Translations under genes and position numbers: made by a program
Notes under the pieces: generated by a model
Database searches by the model: none
Told to the model about the DNA's origin: nothing
The model's input: only the letters and a program-made list of their open reading frames with translations
Assembly: GCA_949775045.1 (NCBI GenBank)
Contig: CATKSA010000159.1
Coordinates: forward strand, 46,301-110,300
Length of the DNA: 64,000 nt
Direction: 5' to 3'
From: Metridium senile
Lineage: Eukaryota > Cnidaria > Anthozoa > Actiniaria > Metridiidae
Shown: positions 41,136-55,700 of the stretch, piece after piece
Layout: the number at the start of each line of letters is the position of its first letter
Numbering within the stretch: position 1 is the stretch's first letter

Positions 41136-41950
41136 AAAAGGAAAAAATAAAAAGCACAGGTAACCCAATTACATTAATTCAATAGTTAGTTATGTGTTAG
41201 GTATAGTAAGGCAAATTAGCAAGTCAAGTGGGAATGTTAGGTAAGTGAGAGAGTTAGGGGGGGGAGAGGTGTAAGTGAGATCAAAAGGAGGGTGTGGTAA
41301 GTAGGTTAGATCCCCCTGTTTTATTTAGTCCCATAAATAAAATCCCTTAGATTTAGAATGTCAGATTGTACCAGTTCAAGACTATTGTACTGGTTCAAAA
41401 TTGTTCAAAATAAATTGAACTGGTTTAAAATCATATTGAACCTGAACTACAACATAAACACCTATTTCAAAAAAGGTTGTCATCGCCAAAAATGCACTAT
41501 GGGTATAATCCTAAGTCGTGAAATTTTCAATCATGCCAACTCCACTAAACAACGATCTCCGCTGGAGAGTTATATGTCTTGTCGAAGGACTGAAAATGTG
41601 CCTAGAAGACACGTACTGACAGCTTTTCTGCTTTTCTGTGGATACTTTAGATTATACCTATAGTGTACTTGGGTCTTGGAATAACCTATCGCCTATCGCT
41701 TTTGGCGATGACAACTTTTTTTGAAATAGCTACGTGTATATACACCTAATTGTCACATGAAAAAAGAACATTAGTAATTTAGTAACAAAGGAATAACAAA
41801 AGCAAGAGTTCAGCTTGAGTGATCTTGTTTTGTCTTTTAATTAATTCCTATCCTACTAAATCACAAAAGACAGGACAACGTTCTTGCAATTGGGTGTATA
41901 TTTAAAATGAGAAGAAGAAGAAAAAAAAAGAAGACAGCTAGTGACTGAAA
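41136..41950. other. Spacer without supported genes
   Basis: A 101-codon frame at 41358-41663 has no family resemblance and atypical composition. Nothing else stands out. Confidence 0.4.
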
Positions 41951-42395
41951 GGTTAAAAAGAAATGATCAGTTGATAAATATGAAACGTTTATCCGTAAAA
42001 GCTGGTTTCGTTTGCAAAACTGATAGCCATCTAGTCGAAAAACGTTTAAAGAGATATCGGCATATCTGCTAAACGTTTTGGGATTTTTCGGTTAAAAACG
42101 CTTTTGCTTCAACCCTTGCATGGGTTAATCGTTTTTGGGATTATACAGGATAGCACAAACGCTTTTATGGTTAGGGTTAAAAAGAAATGATCAGTTGATA
42201 AATATGAAACGTTTATCCGTAAAAGCTGGTTTCGTTTGCAAAACTGATAGCCATCTAGTCGAAAAACGTTTAAAGAGATATCGGCATATCTGCTAAACGT
42301 TTTGGGATTTTTCGGTTAAAAACGCTTTTGCTTCAACCCTTGGGTTAATCGTTTTTGGGATTATACAGGATAGCACAAACGCTTTTATGGTTAGG
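41951..42395. repeat. 224-bp direct tandem duplication
   Basis: Units start GGTTAAAAAGAAATGATC at 41951 and 42175 and are nearly identical; the second lacks four bases (GCAT). Each contains several AAACGTTT-type words and ends in GGTTAGGG. Confidence 0.95.
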
Positions 42396-42440
42396 GTTAG
42401 GGTTAGGGTTAGGGTTTAGGGTTTAGGGTTTAGGGTTAGG
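42390..42440. repeat. Interstitial telomere-type repeats
   Basis: Four TTAGGG units, then TTTAGGG variants and one more TTAGGG, directly at the end of the 224-bp duplication. They lie internal to the sequence, so this is not a chromosome end. Confidence 0.9.
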
Positions 42441-43429
42441 AGTGAACCCTGAATTTGGGGTTACTTAAAATTTGCCTAAGAATGTTAAAACAAATATGTG
42501 CAACTCCATTGAGATTGTTTTCAGTTTCAGTTTAATGTTGCCATAATAGTGAAACTAATCCAGGCACGGACGTCAGCGGTGATTACAATTAAGTATTACA
42601 TTAACAATTTACAATTATAAACAAAGTATATCGCAATATATCTGCAAGTTTATATACTTGCAAGATAATCAGGGTGTCAATCCCAAAATGTGGATCAAAA
42701 ATCAAAAATCTCTTTTGCAAATATAAAGGGACAAAAACAAATGAGAAAAAAACCCTTTCTGATTATTATTGTAGTGCATTATTCTGAAAAAGCATGTATG
42801 TATAGTGTTTGATAAACTAGTTGTTGGCGAGAGAACTATCATGAAAACTGATTCTCTGCAAAAGGACCTTTTACAAATACCTTTTACTTACGAGAACAGT
42901 TTTTTTGAAAGGAAAAACAAACTTAAAAGTAACGAAGGAAAGTTGAAAGAAGGGAGAAAAAATTGAAGACAAAAGTGAAGACAAGTTAGTTGAAAGAAAA
43001 AAGGAATTGAAACAAAAAAAAGAGAGTTGGTAGAAAGGGAGACGGAATTTAAGACAAAAGAAAAAGAGTGGGTGTTTTTTTTAAGGGTTTAAAAAAGCTA
43101 TTAAAAAGAAAACACGCGTAAATCATCTCACAAAATATTTATTTAACCTTTGACTAAATTGCTACACATTACTTGGATTAGTTTTTTCTTGGTATTTTAG
43201 ACTTTTTTTGTTTTCAAAACTTGACTCACTTACTTATTTACACACTTACACACACAAATCCATTCAGGAAGTCGTCCTAAAAGTTTCCATTCTCGCTGGC
43301 AATCTTGTGTGCAAAACACTAACAAAATATTATAACAACCACAACACTGACTTCAGGCCTTATATATCATTTTCTATCACGTCCAAATATAAAAGGGCCT
43401 GATCTTCAAATCCTTGGTCGGGGAATTAG
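42441..43429. other. AT- and purine-rich spacer
   Basis: The section at 42895-43080 is strongly purine-rich (GAAAG/AAGA runs). No credible gene. Confidence 0.4.
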
Positions 43430-43783
43430 CTGCAAGCAAAAGACAAGTTAAAATCCAAGCTGAACACTTCCACTGCAAGCAGTTCTAATTGCAAGCTAGT
43501 GATGTATGTTTGAGTAGGACAAAAAAAACACCGCCTGGCTGGCCCACACCTCCAAGGCAAGGCCGCAATTGCACGCTGAAGTCCTGTGCACAGCCCCAGA
43601 CGTGAGAGTTTAAAACATTCTGAAACAGTCCATTTTAGCATTTAGTCAATTGATTAACTAGGGCCAATTGATCACAGATCGCTCTGTTTTCCAATTCCCC
43701 ACAGCTAGTTCAAACAGAAAAAACAAACCATACAGACTGCACTATACATAGAGAAACTTTGACATCATAATCATTACTAAACA
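43430..43783. repeat. Diverged left-edge monomer of array 2
   Basis: Begins in mid-monomer. It shares GCTGCAAGCAAAAGACAAG with the diverged right edge (12235 region). It carries about 50 extra bases (43490-43540) between the parts that are adjacent in the core monomer, so it is probably an older monomer form. Confidence 0.85.
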
Positions 43784-46700
43784 GACCTGCAGGTCTACAG
43801 TATAATATAATTCATTCATTACCTGCAATGATTCAACACGTCGTACGGCATGCAACTGCACTGTACTGTCGTGAACACCAATTGACGCTGAAAAGCAATT
43901 TAAGCAAAGTTAAAATCCAAGCTGTCAAACACTGCCACTGCAAGCAGTTCTAATGGCCCACACCTCCAAGGCAAGGCCGCAATTGCACGCTGAAGTCCTG
44001 TGCACAGCCCCAGACGTGAGAGTTTAAAACATTCTGAAACAGTCCATTTTAGCATTTAGTCAATTGATTAACTAGGGCCAATTGATCACAGATCGCTCTG
44101 TTTTCCAATTCCCCACAGCTAGTTCAAACAGAAAAAAAACAAACCATACAGACTGCACTATACATAGAGAAACTTTGACATCATAATCATTACTAAACAG
44201 ACCTGCAGGTCTACAGTATAATATAATTCATTCATTACCTGCAATGATTCAACACGTCGTACGGCATGCAACTGCACTGTACTGTCGTGAACACCAATTG
44301 ACGCTGAAAAGCAATTTAAGCAAAGTTAAAATCCAAGCTGTCAAACACTGCCACTGCAAGCAGTTCTAATGGCCCACACCTCCAAGGCAAGGCCGCAATT
44401 GCACGCTGAAGTCCTGTGCACAGCCCCAGACGTGAGAGTTTAAAACATTCTGAAACAGTCCATTTTAGCATTTAGTCAATTGATTAACTAGGGCCAATTG
44501 ATCACAGATCGCTCTGTTTTCCAATTCCCCACAGCTAGTTCAAACAGAAAAAACAAACCATACAGACTGCACTATACATAGAGAAACTTTGACATCATAA
44601 TCATTACTAAACAGACCTGCAGGTCTACAGTATAATATAATTCATTCATTACCTGCAATGATTCAACACGTCGTACGGCATGCAACTGCACTGTACTGTC
44701 GTGAACACCAATTGACGCTGAAAAGCAATTTAAGCAAAGTTAAAATCCAAGCTGTCAAACACTGCCACTGCAAGCAGTTCTAATGGCCCACACCTCCAAG
44801 GCAAGGCCGCAATTGCACGCTGAAGTCCTGTGCACAGCCCCAGACGTGAGAGTTTAAAACATTCTGAAACAGTCCATTTTAGCATTTAGTCAATTGATTA
44901 ACTAGGGCCAATTGATCACAGATCGCTCTGTTTTCCAATTCCCCACAGCTAGTTCAAACAGAAAAAACAAACCATACAGACTGCACTATACATAGAGAAA
45001 CTTTGACATCATAATCATTACTAAACAGACCTGCAGGTCTACAGTATAATATAATTCATTCATTACCTGCAATGATTCAACACGTCGTACGGCATGCAAC
45101 TGCACTGTACTGTCGTGAACACCAATTGACGCTGAAAAGCAATTTAAGCAAAGTTAAAATCCAAGCTGTCAAACACTGCCACTGCAAGCAGTTCTAATGG
45201 CCCACACCTCCAAGGCAAGGCCGCAATTGCACGCTGAAGTCCTGTGCACAGCCCCAGACGTGAGAGTTTAAAACATTCTGAAACAGTCCATTTTAGCATT
45301 TAGTCAATTGATTAACTAGGGCCAATTGATCACAGATCGCTCTGTTTTCCAATTCCCCACAGCTAGTTCAAACAGAAAAAACAAACCATACAGACTGCAC
45401 TATACATAGAGAAACTTTGACATCATAATCATTACTAAACAGACCTGCAGGTCTACAGTATAATATAATTCATTCATTACCTGCAATGATTCAACACGTC
45501 GTACGGCATGCAACTGCACTGTACTGTCGTGAACACCAATTGACGCTGAAAAGCAATTTAAGCAAAGTTAAAATCCAAGCTGTCAAACACTGCCACTGCA
45601 AGCAGTTCTAATGGCCCACACCTCCAAGGCAAGGCCGCAATTGCACGCTGAAGTCCTGTGCACAGCCCCAGACGTGAGAGTTTAAAACATTCTGAAACAG
45701 TCCATTTTAGCATTTAGTCAATTGATTAACTAGGGCCAATTGATCACAGATCGCTCTGTTTTCCAATTCCCCACAGCTAGTTCAAACAGAAAAAAACAAA
45801 CCATACAGACTGCACTATACATAGAGAAACTTTGACATCATAATCATTACTAAACAGACCTGCAGGTCTACAGTATAATATAATTCATTCATTACCTGCA
45901 ATGATTCAACACGTCGTACGGCATGCAACTGCACTGTACTGTCGTGAACACCAATTGACGCTGAAAAGCAATTTAAGCAAAGTTAAAATCCAAGCTGTCA
46001 AACACTGCCACTGCAAGCAGTTCTAATGGCCCACACCTCCAAGGCAAGGCCGCAATTGCACGCTGAAGTCCTGTGCACAGCCCCAGACGTGAGAGTTTAA
46101 AACATTCTGAAACAGTCCATTTTAGCATTTAGTCAATTGATTAACTAGGGCCAATTGATCACAGATCGCTCTGTTTTCCAATTCCCCACAGCTAGTTCAA
46201 ACAGAAAAAACAAACCATACAGACTGCACTATACATAGAGAAACTTTGACATCATAATCATTACTAAACAGACCTGCAGGTCTACAGTATAATATAATTC
46301 ATTCATTACCTGCAATGATTCAACACGTCGTACGGCATGCAACTGCACTGTACTGTCGTGAACACCAATTGACGCTGAAAAGCAATTTAAGCAAAGTTAA
46401 AATCCAAGCTGTCAAACACTGCCACTGCAAGCAGTTCTAATGGCCCACACCTCCAAGGCAAGGCCGCAATTGCACGCTGAAGTCCTGTGCACAGCCCCAG
46501 ACGTGAGAGTTTAAAACATTCTGAAACAGTCCATTTTAGCATTTAGTCAATTGATTAACTAGGGCCAATTGATCACAGATCGCTCTGTTTTCCAATTCCC
46601 CACAGCTAGTTCAAACAGAAAAAAACAAACCATACAGACTGCACTATACATAGAGAAACTTTGACATCATAATCATTACTAAACAGACCTGCAGGTCTAC

Positions 46701-49700
46701 AGTATAATATAATTCATTCATTACCTGCAATGATTCAACACGTCGTACGGCATGCAACTGCACTGTACTGTCGTGAACACCAATTGACGCTGAAAAGCAA
46801 TTTAAGCAAAGTTAAAATCCAAGCTGTCAAACACTGCCACTGCAAGCAGTTCTAATGGCCCACACCTCCAAGGCAAGGCCGCAATTGCACGCTGAAGTCC
46901 TGTGCACAGCCCCAGACGTGAGAGTTTAAAACATTCTGAAACAGTCCATTTTAGCATTTAGTCAATTGATTAACTAGGGCCAATTGATCACAGATCGCTC
47001 TGTTTTCCAATTCCCCACAGCTAGTTCAAACAGAAAAAAACAAACCATACAGACTGCACTATACATAGAGAAACTTTGACATCATAATCATTACTAAACA
47101 GACCTGCAGGTCTACAGTATAATATAATTCATTCATTACCTGCAATGATTCAACACGTCGTACGGCATGCAACTGCACTGTACTGTCGTGAACACCAATT
47201 GACGCTGAAAAGCAATTTAAGCAAAGTTAAAATCCAAGCTTGTCAAACACTGCCACTGCAAGCAGTTCTAATGGCCCACACCTCCAAGGCAAGGCCGCAA
47301 TTGCACGCTGAAGTCCTGTGCACAGCCCCAGACGTGAGAGTTTAAAACATTCTGAAACAGTCCATTTTAGCATTTAGTCAATTGATTAACTAGGGCCAAT
47401 TGATCACAGATCGCTCTGTTTTCCAATTCCCCACAGCTAGTTCAAACAGAAAAAACAAACCATACAGACTGCACTATACATAGAGAAACTTTGACATCAT
47501 AATCATTACTAAACAGACCTGCAGGTCTACAGTATAATATAATTCATTCATTACCTGCAATGATTCAACACGTCGTACGGCATGCAACTGCACTGTACTG
47601 TCGTGAACACCAATTGACGCTGAAAAGCAATTTAAGCAAAGTTAAAATCCAAGCTGTCAAACACTGCCACTGCAAGCAGTTCTAATGGCCCACACCTCCA
47701 AGGCAAGGCCGCAATTGCACGCTGAAGTCCTGTGCACAGCCCCAGACGTGAGAGTTTAAAACATTCTGAAACAGTCCATTTTAGCATTTAGTCAATTGAT
47801 TAACTAGGGCCAATTGATCACAGATCGCTCTGTTTTCCAATTCCCCACAGCTAGTTCAAACAGAAAAAACAAACCATACAGACTGCACTATACATAGAGA
47901 AACTTTGACATCATAATCATTACTAAACAGACCTGCAGGTCTACAGTATAATATAATTCATTCATTACCTGCAATGATTCAACACGTCGTACGGCATGCA
48001 ACTGCACTGTACTGTCGTGAACACCAATTGACGCTGAAAAGCAATTTAAGCAAAGTTAAAATCCAAGCTGTCAAACACTGCCACTGCAAGCAGTTCTAAT
48101 GGCCCACACCTCCAAGGCAAGGCCGCAATTGCACGCTGAAGTCCTGTGCACAGCCCCAGACGTGAGAGTTTAAAACATTCTGAAACAGTCCATTTTAGCA
48201 TTTAGTCAATTGATTAACTAGGGCCAATTGATCACAGATCGCTCTGTTTTCCAATTCCCCACAGCTAGTTCAAACAGAAAAAAACAAACCATACAGACTG
48301 CACTATACATAGAGAAACTTTGACATCATAATCATTACTAAACAGACCTGCAGGTCTACAGTATAATATAATTCATTCATTACCTGCAATGATTCAACAC
48401 GTCGTACGGCATGCAACTGCACTGTACTGTCGTGAACACCAATTGACGCTGAAAAGCAATTTAAGCAAAGTTAAAATCCAAGCTGTCAAACACTGCCACT
48501 GCAAGCAGTTCTAATGGCCCACACCTCCAAGGCAAGGCCGCAATTGCACGCTGAAGTCCTGTGCACAGCCCCAGACGTGAGAGTTTAAAACATTCTGAAA
48601 CAGTCCATTTTAGCATTTAGTCAATTGATTAACTAGGGCCAATTGATCACAGATCGCTCTGTTTTCCAATTCCCCACAGCTAGTTCAAACAGAAAAAACA
48701 AACCATACAGACTGCACTATACATAGAGAAACTTTGACATCATAATCATTACTAAACAGACCTGCAGGTCTACAGTATAATATAATTCATTCATTACCTG
48801 CAATGATTCAACACGTCGTACGGCATGCAACTGCACTGTACTGTCGTGAACACCAATTGACGCTGAAAAGCAATTTAAGCAAAGTTAAAATCCAAGCTGT
48901 CAAACACTGCCACTGCAAGCAGTTCTAATGGCCCACACCTCCAAGGCAAGGCCGCAATTGCACGCTGAAGTCCTGTGCACAGCCCCAGACGTGAGAGTTT
49001 AAAACATTCTGAAACAGTCCATTTTAGCATTTAGTCAATTGATTAACTAGGGCCAATTGATCACAGATCGCTCTGTTTTCCAATTCCCCACAGCTAGTTC
49101 AAACAGAAAAAACAAACCATACAGACTGCACTATACATAGAGAAACTTTGACATCATAATCATTACTAAACAGACCTGCAGGTCTACAGTATAATATAAT
49201 TCATTCATTACCTGCAATGATTCAACACGTCGTACGGCATGCAACTGCACTGTACTGTCGTGAACACCAATTGACGCTGAAAAGCAATTTAAGCAAAGTT
49301 AAAATCCAAGCTGTCAAACACTGCCACTGCAAGCAGTTCTAATGGCCCACACCTCCAAGGCAAGGCCGCAATTGCACGCTGAAGTCCTGTGCACAGCCCC
49401 AGACGTGAGAGTTTAAAACATTCTGAAACAGTCCATTTTAGCATTTAGTCAATTGATTAACTAGGGCCAATTGATCACAGATCGCTCTGTTTTCCAATTC
49501 CCCACAGCTAGTTCAAACAGAAAAAACAAACCATACAGACTGCACTATACATAGAGAAACTTTGACATCATAATCATTACTAAACAGACCTGCAGGTCTA
49601 CAGTATAATATAATTCATTCATTACCTGCAATGATTCAACACGTCGTACGGCATGCAACTGCACTGTACTGTCGTGAACACCAATTGACGCTGAAAAGCA

Positions 49701-52700
49701 ATTTAAGCAAAGTTAAAATCCAAGCTGTCAAACACTGCCACTGCAAGCAGTTCTAATGGCCCACACCTCCAAGGCAAGGCCGCAATTGCACGCTGAAGTC
49801 CTGTGCACAGCCCCAGACGTGAGAGTTTAAAACATTCTGAAACAGTCCATTTTAGCATTTAGTCAATTGATTAACTAGGGCCAATTGATCACAGATCGCT
49901 CTGTTTTCCAATTCCCCACAGCTAGTTCAAACAGAAAAAAACAAACCATACAGACTGCACTATACATAGAGAAACTTTGACATCATAATCATTACTAAAC
50001 AGACCTGCAGGTCTACAGTATAATATAATTCATTCATTACCTGCAATGATTCAACACGTCGTACGGCATGCAACTGCACTGTACTGTCGTGAACACCAAT
50101 TGACGCTGAAAAGCAATTTAAGCAAAGTTAAAATCCAAGCTGTCAAACACTGCCACTGCAAGCAGTTCTAATGGCCCACACCTCCAAGGCAAGGCCGCAA
50201 TTGCACGCTGAAGTCCTGTGCACAGCCCCAGACGTGAGAGTTTAAAACATTCTGAAACAGTCCATTTTAGCATTTAGTCAATTGATTAACTAGGGCCAAT
50301 TGATCACAGATCGCTCTGTTTTCCAATTCCCCACAGCTAGTTCAAACAGAAAAAAACAAACCATACAGACTGCACTATACATAGAGAAACTTTGACATCA
50401 TAATCATTACTAAACAGACCTGCAGGTCTACAGTATAATATAATTCATTCATTACCTGCAATGATTCAACACGTCGTACGGCATGCAACTGCACTGTACT
50501 GTCGTGAACACCAATTGACGCTGAAAAGCAATTTAAGCAAAGTTAAAATCCAAGCTGTCAAACACTGCCACTGCAAGCAGTTCTAATGGCCCACACCTCC
50601 AAGGCAAGGCCGCAATTGCACGCTGAAGTCCTGTGCACAGCCCCAGACGTGAGAGTTTAAAACATTCTGAAACAGTCCATTTTAGCATTTAGTCAATTGA
50701 TTAACTAGGGCCAATTGATCACAGATCGCTCTGTTTTCCAATTCCCCACAGCTAGTTCAAACAGAAAAAAACAAACCATACAGACTGCACTATACATAGA
50801 GAAACTTTGACATCATAATCATTACTAAACAGACCTGCAGGTCTACAGTATAATATAATTCATTCATTACCTGCAATGATTCAACACGTCGTACGGCATG
50901 CAACTGCACTGTACTGTCGTGAACACCAATTGACGCTGAAAAGCAATTTAAGCAAAGTTAAAATCCAAGCTGTCAAACACTGCCACTGCAAGCAGTTCTA
51001 ATGGCCCACACCTCCAAGGCAAGGCCGCAATTGCACGCTGAAGTCCTGTGCACAGCCCCAGACGTGAGAGTTTAAAACATTCTGAAACAGTCCATTTTAG
51101 CATTTAGTCAATTGATTAACTAGGGCCAATTGATCACAGATCGCTCTGTTTTCCAATTCCCCACAGCTAGTTCAAACAGAAAAAACAAACCATACAGACT
51201 GCACTATACATAGAGAAACTTTGACATCATAATCATTACTAAACAGACCTGCAGGTCTACAGTATAATATAATTCATTCATTACCTGCAATGATTCAACA
51301 CGTCGTACGGCATGCAACTGCACTGTACTGTCGTGAACACCAATTGACGCTGAAAAGCAATTTAAGCAAAGTTAAAATCCAAGCTGTCAAACACTGCCAC
51401 TGCAAGCAGTTCTAATGGCCCACACCTCCAAGGCAAGGCCGCAATTGCACGCTGAAGTCCTGTGCACAGCCCCAGACGTGAGAGTTTAAAACATTCTGAA
51501 ACAGTCCATTTTAGCATTTAGTCAATTGATTAACTAGGGCCAATTGATCACAGATCGCTCTGTTTTCCAATTCCCCACAGCTAGTTCAAACAGAAAAAAC
51601 AAACCATACAGACTGCACTATACATAGAGAAACTTTGACATCATAATCATTACTAAACAGACCTGCAGGTCTACAGTATAATATAATTCATTCATTACCT
51701 GCAATGATTCAACACGTCGTACGGCATGCAACTGCACTGTACTGTCGTGAACACCAATTGACGCTGAAAAGCAATTTAAGCAAAGTTAAAATCCAAGCTG
51801 TCAAACACTGCCACTGCAAGCAGTTCTAATGGCCCACACCTCCAAGGCAAGGCCGCAATTGCACGCTGAAGTCCTGTGCACAGCCCCAGACGTGAGAGTT
51901 TAAAACATTCTGAAACAGTCCATTTTAGCATTTAGTCAATTGATTAACTAGGGCCAATTGATCACAGATCGCTCTGTTTTCCAATTCCCCACAGCTAGTT
52001 CAAACAGAAAAAAACAAACCATACAGACTGCACTATACATAGAGAAACTTTGACATCATAATCATTACTAAACAGACCTGCAGGTCTACAGTATAATATA
52101 ATTCATTCATTACCTGCAATGATTCAACACGTCGTACGGCATGCAACTGCACTGTACTGTCGTGAACACCAATTGACGCTGAAAAGCAATTTAAGCAAAG
52201 TTAAAATCCAAGCTGTCAAACACTGCCACTGCAAGCAGTTCTAATGGCCCACACCTCCAAGGCAAGGCCGCAATTGCACGCTGAAGTCCTGTGCACAGCC
52301 CCAGACGTGAGAGTTTAAAACATTCTGAAACAGTCCATTTTAGCATTTAGTCAATTGATTAACTAGGGCCAATTGATCACAGATCGCTCTGTTTTCCAAT
52401 TCCCCACAGCTAGTTCAAACAGAAAAAAACAAACCATACAGACTGCACTATACATAGAGAGACTTTGACATCATAATCATTACTAAACAGACCTGCAGGT
52501 CTACAGTATAATATAATTCATTCATTACCTGCAATGATTCAACACGTCGTACGGCATGCAACTGCACTGTACTGTCGTGAACACCAATTGACGCTGAAAA
52601 GCAATTTAAGCAAAGTTAAAATCCAAGCTGTCAAACACTGCCACTGCAAGCAGTTCTAATGGCCCACACCTCCAAGGCAAGGCCGCAATTGCACGCTGAA

Positions 52701-55700
52701 GTCCTGTGCACAGCCCCAGACGTGAGAGTTTAAAACATTCTGAAACAGTCCATTTTAGCATTTAGTCAATTGATTAACTAGGGCCAATTGATCACAGATC
52801 GCTCTGTTTTCCAATTCCCCACAGCTAGTTCAAACAGAAAAAAACAAACCATACAGACTGCACTATACATAGAGAAACTTTGACATCATAATCATTACTA
52901 AACAGACCTGCAGGTCTACAGTATAATATAATTCATTCATTACCTGCAATGATTCAACACGTCGTACGGCATGCAACTGCACTGTACTGTCGTGAACACC
53001 AATTGACGCTGAAAAGCAATTTAAGCAAAGTTAAAATCCAAGCTGTCAAACACTGCCACTGCAAGCAGTTCTAATGGCCCACACCTCCAAGGCAAGGCCG
53101 CAATTGCACGCTGAAGTCCTGTGCACAGCCCCAGACGTGAGAGTTTAAAACATTCTGAAACAGTCCATTTTAGCATTTAGTCAATTGATTAACTAGGGCC
53201 AATTGATCACAGATCGCTCTGTTTTCCAATTCCCCACAGCTAGTTCAAACAGAAAAAAACAAACCATACAGACTGCACTATACATAGAGAAACTTTGACA
53301 TCATAATCATTACTAAACAGACCTGCAGGTCTACAGTATAATATAATTCATTCATTACCTGCAATGATTCAACACGTCGTACGGCATGCAACTGCACTGT
53401 ACTGTCGTGAACACCAATTGACGCTGAAAAGCAATTTAAGCAAAGTTAAAATCCAAGCTGTCAAACACTGCCACTGCAAGCAGTTCTAATGGCCCACACC
53501 TCCAAGGCAAGGCCGCAATTGCACGCTGAAGTCCTGTGCACAGCCCCAGACGTGAGAGTTTAAAACATTCTGAAACAGTCCATTTTAGCATTTAGTCAAT
53601 TGATTAACTAGGGCCAATTGATCACAGATCGCTCTGTTTTCCAATTCCCCACAGCTAGTTCAAACAGAAAAAAACAAACCATACAGACTGCACTATACAT
53701 AGAGAAACTTTGACATCATAATCATTACTAAACAGACCTGCAGGTCTACAGTATAATATAATTCATTCATTACCTGCAATGATTCAACACGTCGTACGGC
53801 ATGCAACTGCACTGTACTGTCGTGAACACCAATTGACGCTGAAAAGCAATTTAAGCAAAGTTAAAATCCAAGCTGTCAAACACTGCCACTGCAAGCAGTT
53901 CTAATGGCCCACACCTCCAAGGCAAGGCCGCAATTGCACGCTGAAGTCCTGTGCACAGCCCCAGACGTGAGAGTTTAAAACATTCTGAAACAGTCCATTT
54001 TAGCATTTAGTCAATTGATTAACTAGGGCCAATTGATCACAGATCGCTCTGTTTTCCAATTCCCCACAGCTAGTTCAAACAGAAAAAACAAACCATACAG
54101 ACTGCACTATACATAGAGAAACTTTGACATCATAATCATTACTAAACAGACCTGCAGGTCTACAGTATAATATAATTCATTCATTACCTGCAATGATTCA
54201 ACACGTCGTACGGCATGCAACTGCACTGTACTGTCGTGAACACCAATTGACGCTGAAAAGCAATTTAAGCAAAGTTAAAATCCAAGCTGTCAAACACTGC
54301 CACTGCAAGCAGTTCTAATGGCCCACACCTCCAAGGCAAGGCCGCAATTGCACGCTGAAGTCCTGTGCACAGCCCCAGACGTGAGAGTTTAAAACATTCT
54401 GAAACAGTCCATTTTAGCATTTAGTCAATTGATTAACTAGGGCCAATTGATCACAGATCGCTCTGTTTTCCAATTCCCCACAGCTAGTTCAAACAGAAAA
54501 AACAAACCATACAGACTGCACTATACATAGAGAAACTTTGACATCATAATCATTACTAAACAGACCTGCAGGTCTACAGTATAATATAATTCATTCATTA
54601 CCTGCAATGATTCAACACGTCGTACGGCATGCAACTGCACTGTACTGTCGTGAACACCAATTGACGCTGAAAAGCAATTTAAGCAAAGTTAAAATCCAAG
54701 CTGTCAAACACTGCCACTGCAAGCAGTTCTAATGGCCCACACCTCCAAGGCAAGGCCGCAATTGCACGCTGAAGTCCTGTGCACAGCCCCAGACGTGAGA
54801 GTTTAAAACATTCTGAAACAGTCCATTTTAGCATTTAGTCAATTGATTAACTAGGGCCAATTGATCACAGATCGCTCTGTTTTCCAATTCCCCACAGCTA
54901 GTTCAAACAGAAAAAACAAACCATACAGACTGCACTATACATAGAGAAACTTTGACATCATAATCATTACTAAACAGACCTGCAGGTCTACAGTATAATA
55001 TAATTCATTCATTACCTGCAATGATTCAACACGTCGTACGGCATGCAACTGCACTGTACTGTCGTGAACACCAATTGACGCTGAAAAGCAATTTAAGCAA
55101 AGTTAAAATCCAAGCTGTCAAACACTGCCACTGCAAGCAGTTCTAATGGCCCACACCTCCAAGGCAAGGCCGCAATTGCACGCTGAAGTCCTGTGCACAG
55201 CCCCAGACGTGAGAGTTTAAAACATTCTGAAACAGTCCATTTTAGCATTTAGTCAATTGATTAACTAGGGCCAATTGATCACAGATCGCTCTGTTTTCCA
55301 ATTCCCCACAGCTAGTTCAAACAGAAAAAAACAAACCATACAGACTGCACTATACATAGAGAAACTTTGACATCATAATCATTACTAAACAGACCTGCAG
55401 GTCTACAGTATAATATAATTCATTCATTACCTGCAATGATTCAACACGTCGTACGGCATGCAACTGCACTGTACTGTCGTGAACACCAATTGACGCTGAA
55501 AAGCAATTTAAGCAAAGTTAAAATCCAAGCTGTCAAACACTGCCACTGCAAGCAGTTCTAATGGCCCACACCTCCAAGGCAAGGCCGCAATTGCACGCTG
55601 AAGTCCTGTGCACAGCCCCAGACGTGAGAGTTTAAAACATTCTGAAACAGTCCATTTTAGCATTTAGTCAATTGATTAACTAGGGCCAATTGATCACAGA

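Noticed and set aside
41358..41663. 101-codon frame
   Set aside because: Isolated, no recognisable domain, no promoter or splice context.
42390..42440. Chromosome end
   Set aside because: Only a short degenerate TTAGGG tract with more than 20 kb of sequence on both sides.
47145..47345. 66-codon frame within satellite array 2
   Set aside because: It exists only because one monomer gained an extra T near 47240; the other monomers do not keep it open.
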